This document shows positions 63,377-64,000 of a DNA stretch of 64,000 bases, in pieces. The stretch is taken from contig DATBJJ010000040.1 in NCBI GenBank assembly GCA_036556425.1, forward strand, positions 1-64,000, given 5' to 3'. Source of the DNA: DATBJJ01 sp036556425 (GTDB taxonomy: Bacteria; Acidobacteriota; Vicinamibacteria; Vicinamibacterales; 2-12-FULL-66-21). The translations under genes were made by a program, and so were the position numbers. The notes under the pieces were generated by a model that worked only from the letters and a program-made list of their open reading frames with translations, was not told the DNA's origin and ran no database searches. Position 1 is the first letter of the stretch. The number at the start of each line of letters is the position of its first letter.

Positions 63377-64000
63377 TGACGGCCGCGGCGATCGAACGGC
63401 CGGCGGCGCGGCCCGGATTGACGGAGCCGCTCGCGGTGCGCGCCGCGCTCACCGCCGTCGCGCTGCTCTTTCTCTTCACGTTTCTGTTCGTCCCGTTGGC
63501 GTTCCTCTTCGTCGAAGCGCTGCGAAACGGATGGAACGCGTACCTCGCCGCGATCGTGGATCCGGGCGCGACGTCGGCGATCGCGTTGACGCTCGTCGTC
63601 GCGGCGTTGACGGTTCCCGCCAATGCGCTCTTCGGCATGGCCGCCGCTTGGGCGATCACGCGGTTCGATTTCCGCGGAAAGAGACTGCTCACCACGCTGA
63701 TCGATCTGCCGTTCGCCGTCTCGCCCGTCGTCGCGGGTTTGATCTTCGTGCAGCTCTTCGGCCGTCAGGGATGGTTCGGACCGTGGCTCGCCGAGCACGA
63801 CATCAAGATCATCTTCGCGGTGCCCGGGATCGTGCTCGCGACGATCTTCGTCTCGTTCCCCTTCGTCGCGCGCGAGCTCATCGCGGTGATGGAAGCCTCC
63901 GGCCGGGAAGAGGAAGAGGCCGCGAGTCTCTTGGGTGCGAACGGCTGGCAGATCTTCTGGCGCGTCACGCTGCCGAACGTCAAATGGGCGCTCCTCAGCG
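63376..64000 (+). CDS. cysW: Sulfate ABC transporter permease CysW, truncated by window end
   Basis: Open from ATG 63376 (overlapping the cysT stop as ATGA) to the end of the window, 208 codons so far. LIDLPFAVSPVVAGLIFVQLFGRQGWFG matches CysW, and EEEEAASLLGANGWQIFWRVTLPNVKWALL is its EAA loop. Pairs with CysT; the cysA ATPase is expected beyond the window. Confidence 0.92.
   Translation, partial: MTAAAIERPAARPGLTEPLAVRAALTAVALLFLFTFLFVPLAFLFVEALRNGWNAYLAAIVDPGATSAIALTLVVAALTVPANALFGMAAAWAITRFDFRGKRLLTTLIDLPFAVSPVVAGLIFVQLFGRQGWFGPWLAEHDIKIIFAVPGIVLATIFVSFPFVARELIAVMEASGREEEEAASLLGANGWQIFWRVTLPNVKWALLS

Noticed and set aside
1..64000. tRNA, rRNA, insertion sequences, integrases or phage genes
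   Set aside because: I looked for transposase/integrase motifs among the credible ORFs and for tRNA-like cloverleafs in the gaps and found none that I could support; a covariance-model search would be needed to exclude small RNAs.

Overview
The window is GC-rich (by eye about two thirds G+C, not computed) bacterial chromosome, densely packed, with no rRNA, tRNA, insertion sequence, phage or CRISPR that I can see. The best taxonomic clue is an 815-residue FtsX/MacB-type permease of the kind named acidobacterial duplicated orphan permease (29275-31722). PVC-type heme-binding domains, PQQ/NHL propeller dehydrogenases, a CotH/DUF4956/VTC operon and a bactofilin fit the same picture. I read it as Acidobacteriota, possibly Vicinamibacteria; the class-level call is inference.

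Layout. 1-4308: end of an ABC exporter (ATPase plus permease), an aldo/keto reductase and an orphan Cache protein. 4318-13533: extracytoplasmic oxidation genes (sugar dehydrogenase with PA14; propeller/HEAT/cytochrome c; small PVC-type cytochrome c), with a PPi-type phosphofructokinase and a LacI regulator. 13739-19700: an ebo metabolite-traffic cluster in the order C-D-small gene-B-E-F, followed by a GAF gene. 20316-31722: DedA-like membrane protein, NIPSNAP protein, CotH/DUF4956/VTC operon, D-lactate/glycolate oxidase, esterase, permease. 31733-35564: succinate dehydrogenase A/B/C and bactofilin. 35838-37247: two exported proteins. 37374-43733: a minus-strand sulfur operon: Cys-rich leader peptide, siroheme synthesis, sulfite reductase, cysteine synthase, JAMM peptidase, and a ubiquitin-like/E1/rhodanese fusion. 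43846-55616: minus-strand nitrogen assimilation genes gltB, gltD, glnD, glnK, amtB and a porin-like protein. 55926-59991: a LOR/SDH-domain (TIGR00300) protein divergent from PEP carboxylase. 60001-64000: a second Cys-rich leader peptide, an OprP-like porin and the sulfate ABC transporter genes, cut off in cysW.

Three things stand out. First, both sulfur loci begin with a TTGACA promoter followed within a few bases by a GTG-started mini-ORF carrying a dense run of Cys codons. The first is followed by a textbook terminator/antiterminator pair, and the second by sequestration of the downstream Shine-Dalgarno. This points to ribosome-mediated cysteine attenuation. Second, the sulfur operon encodes a MoaD/ThiS-like domain fused through its diglycine to an E1 enzyme and a rhodanese, next to a JAMM peptidase and a CysM-type synthase: a processed-carrier version of the CysO/Mec/CysM cysteine route. 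Third, at least twelve islands of degenerate 7-9 bp tandem repeats, mostly arranged as inverted arms, sit almost exactly at the 3' ends of genes. They supply stop codons or C-terminal tails to several genes, and one lies in frame inside a coding sequence.
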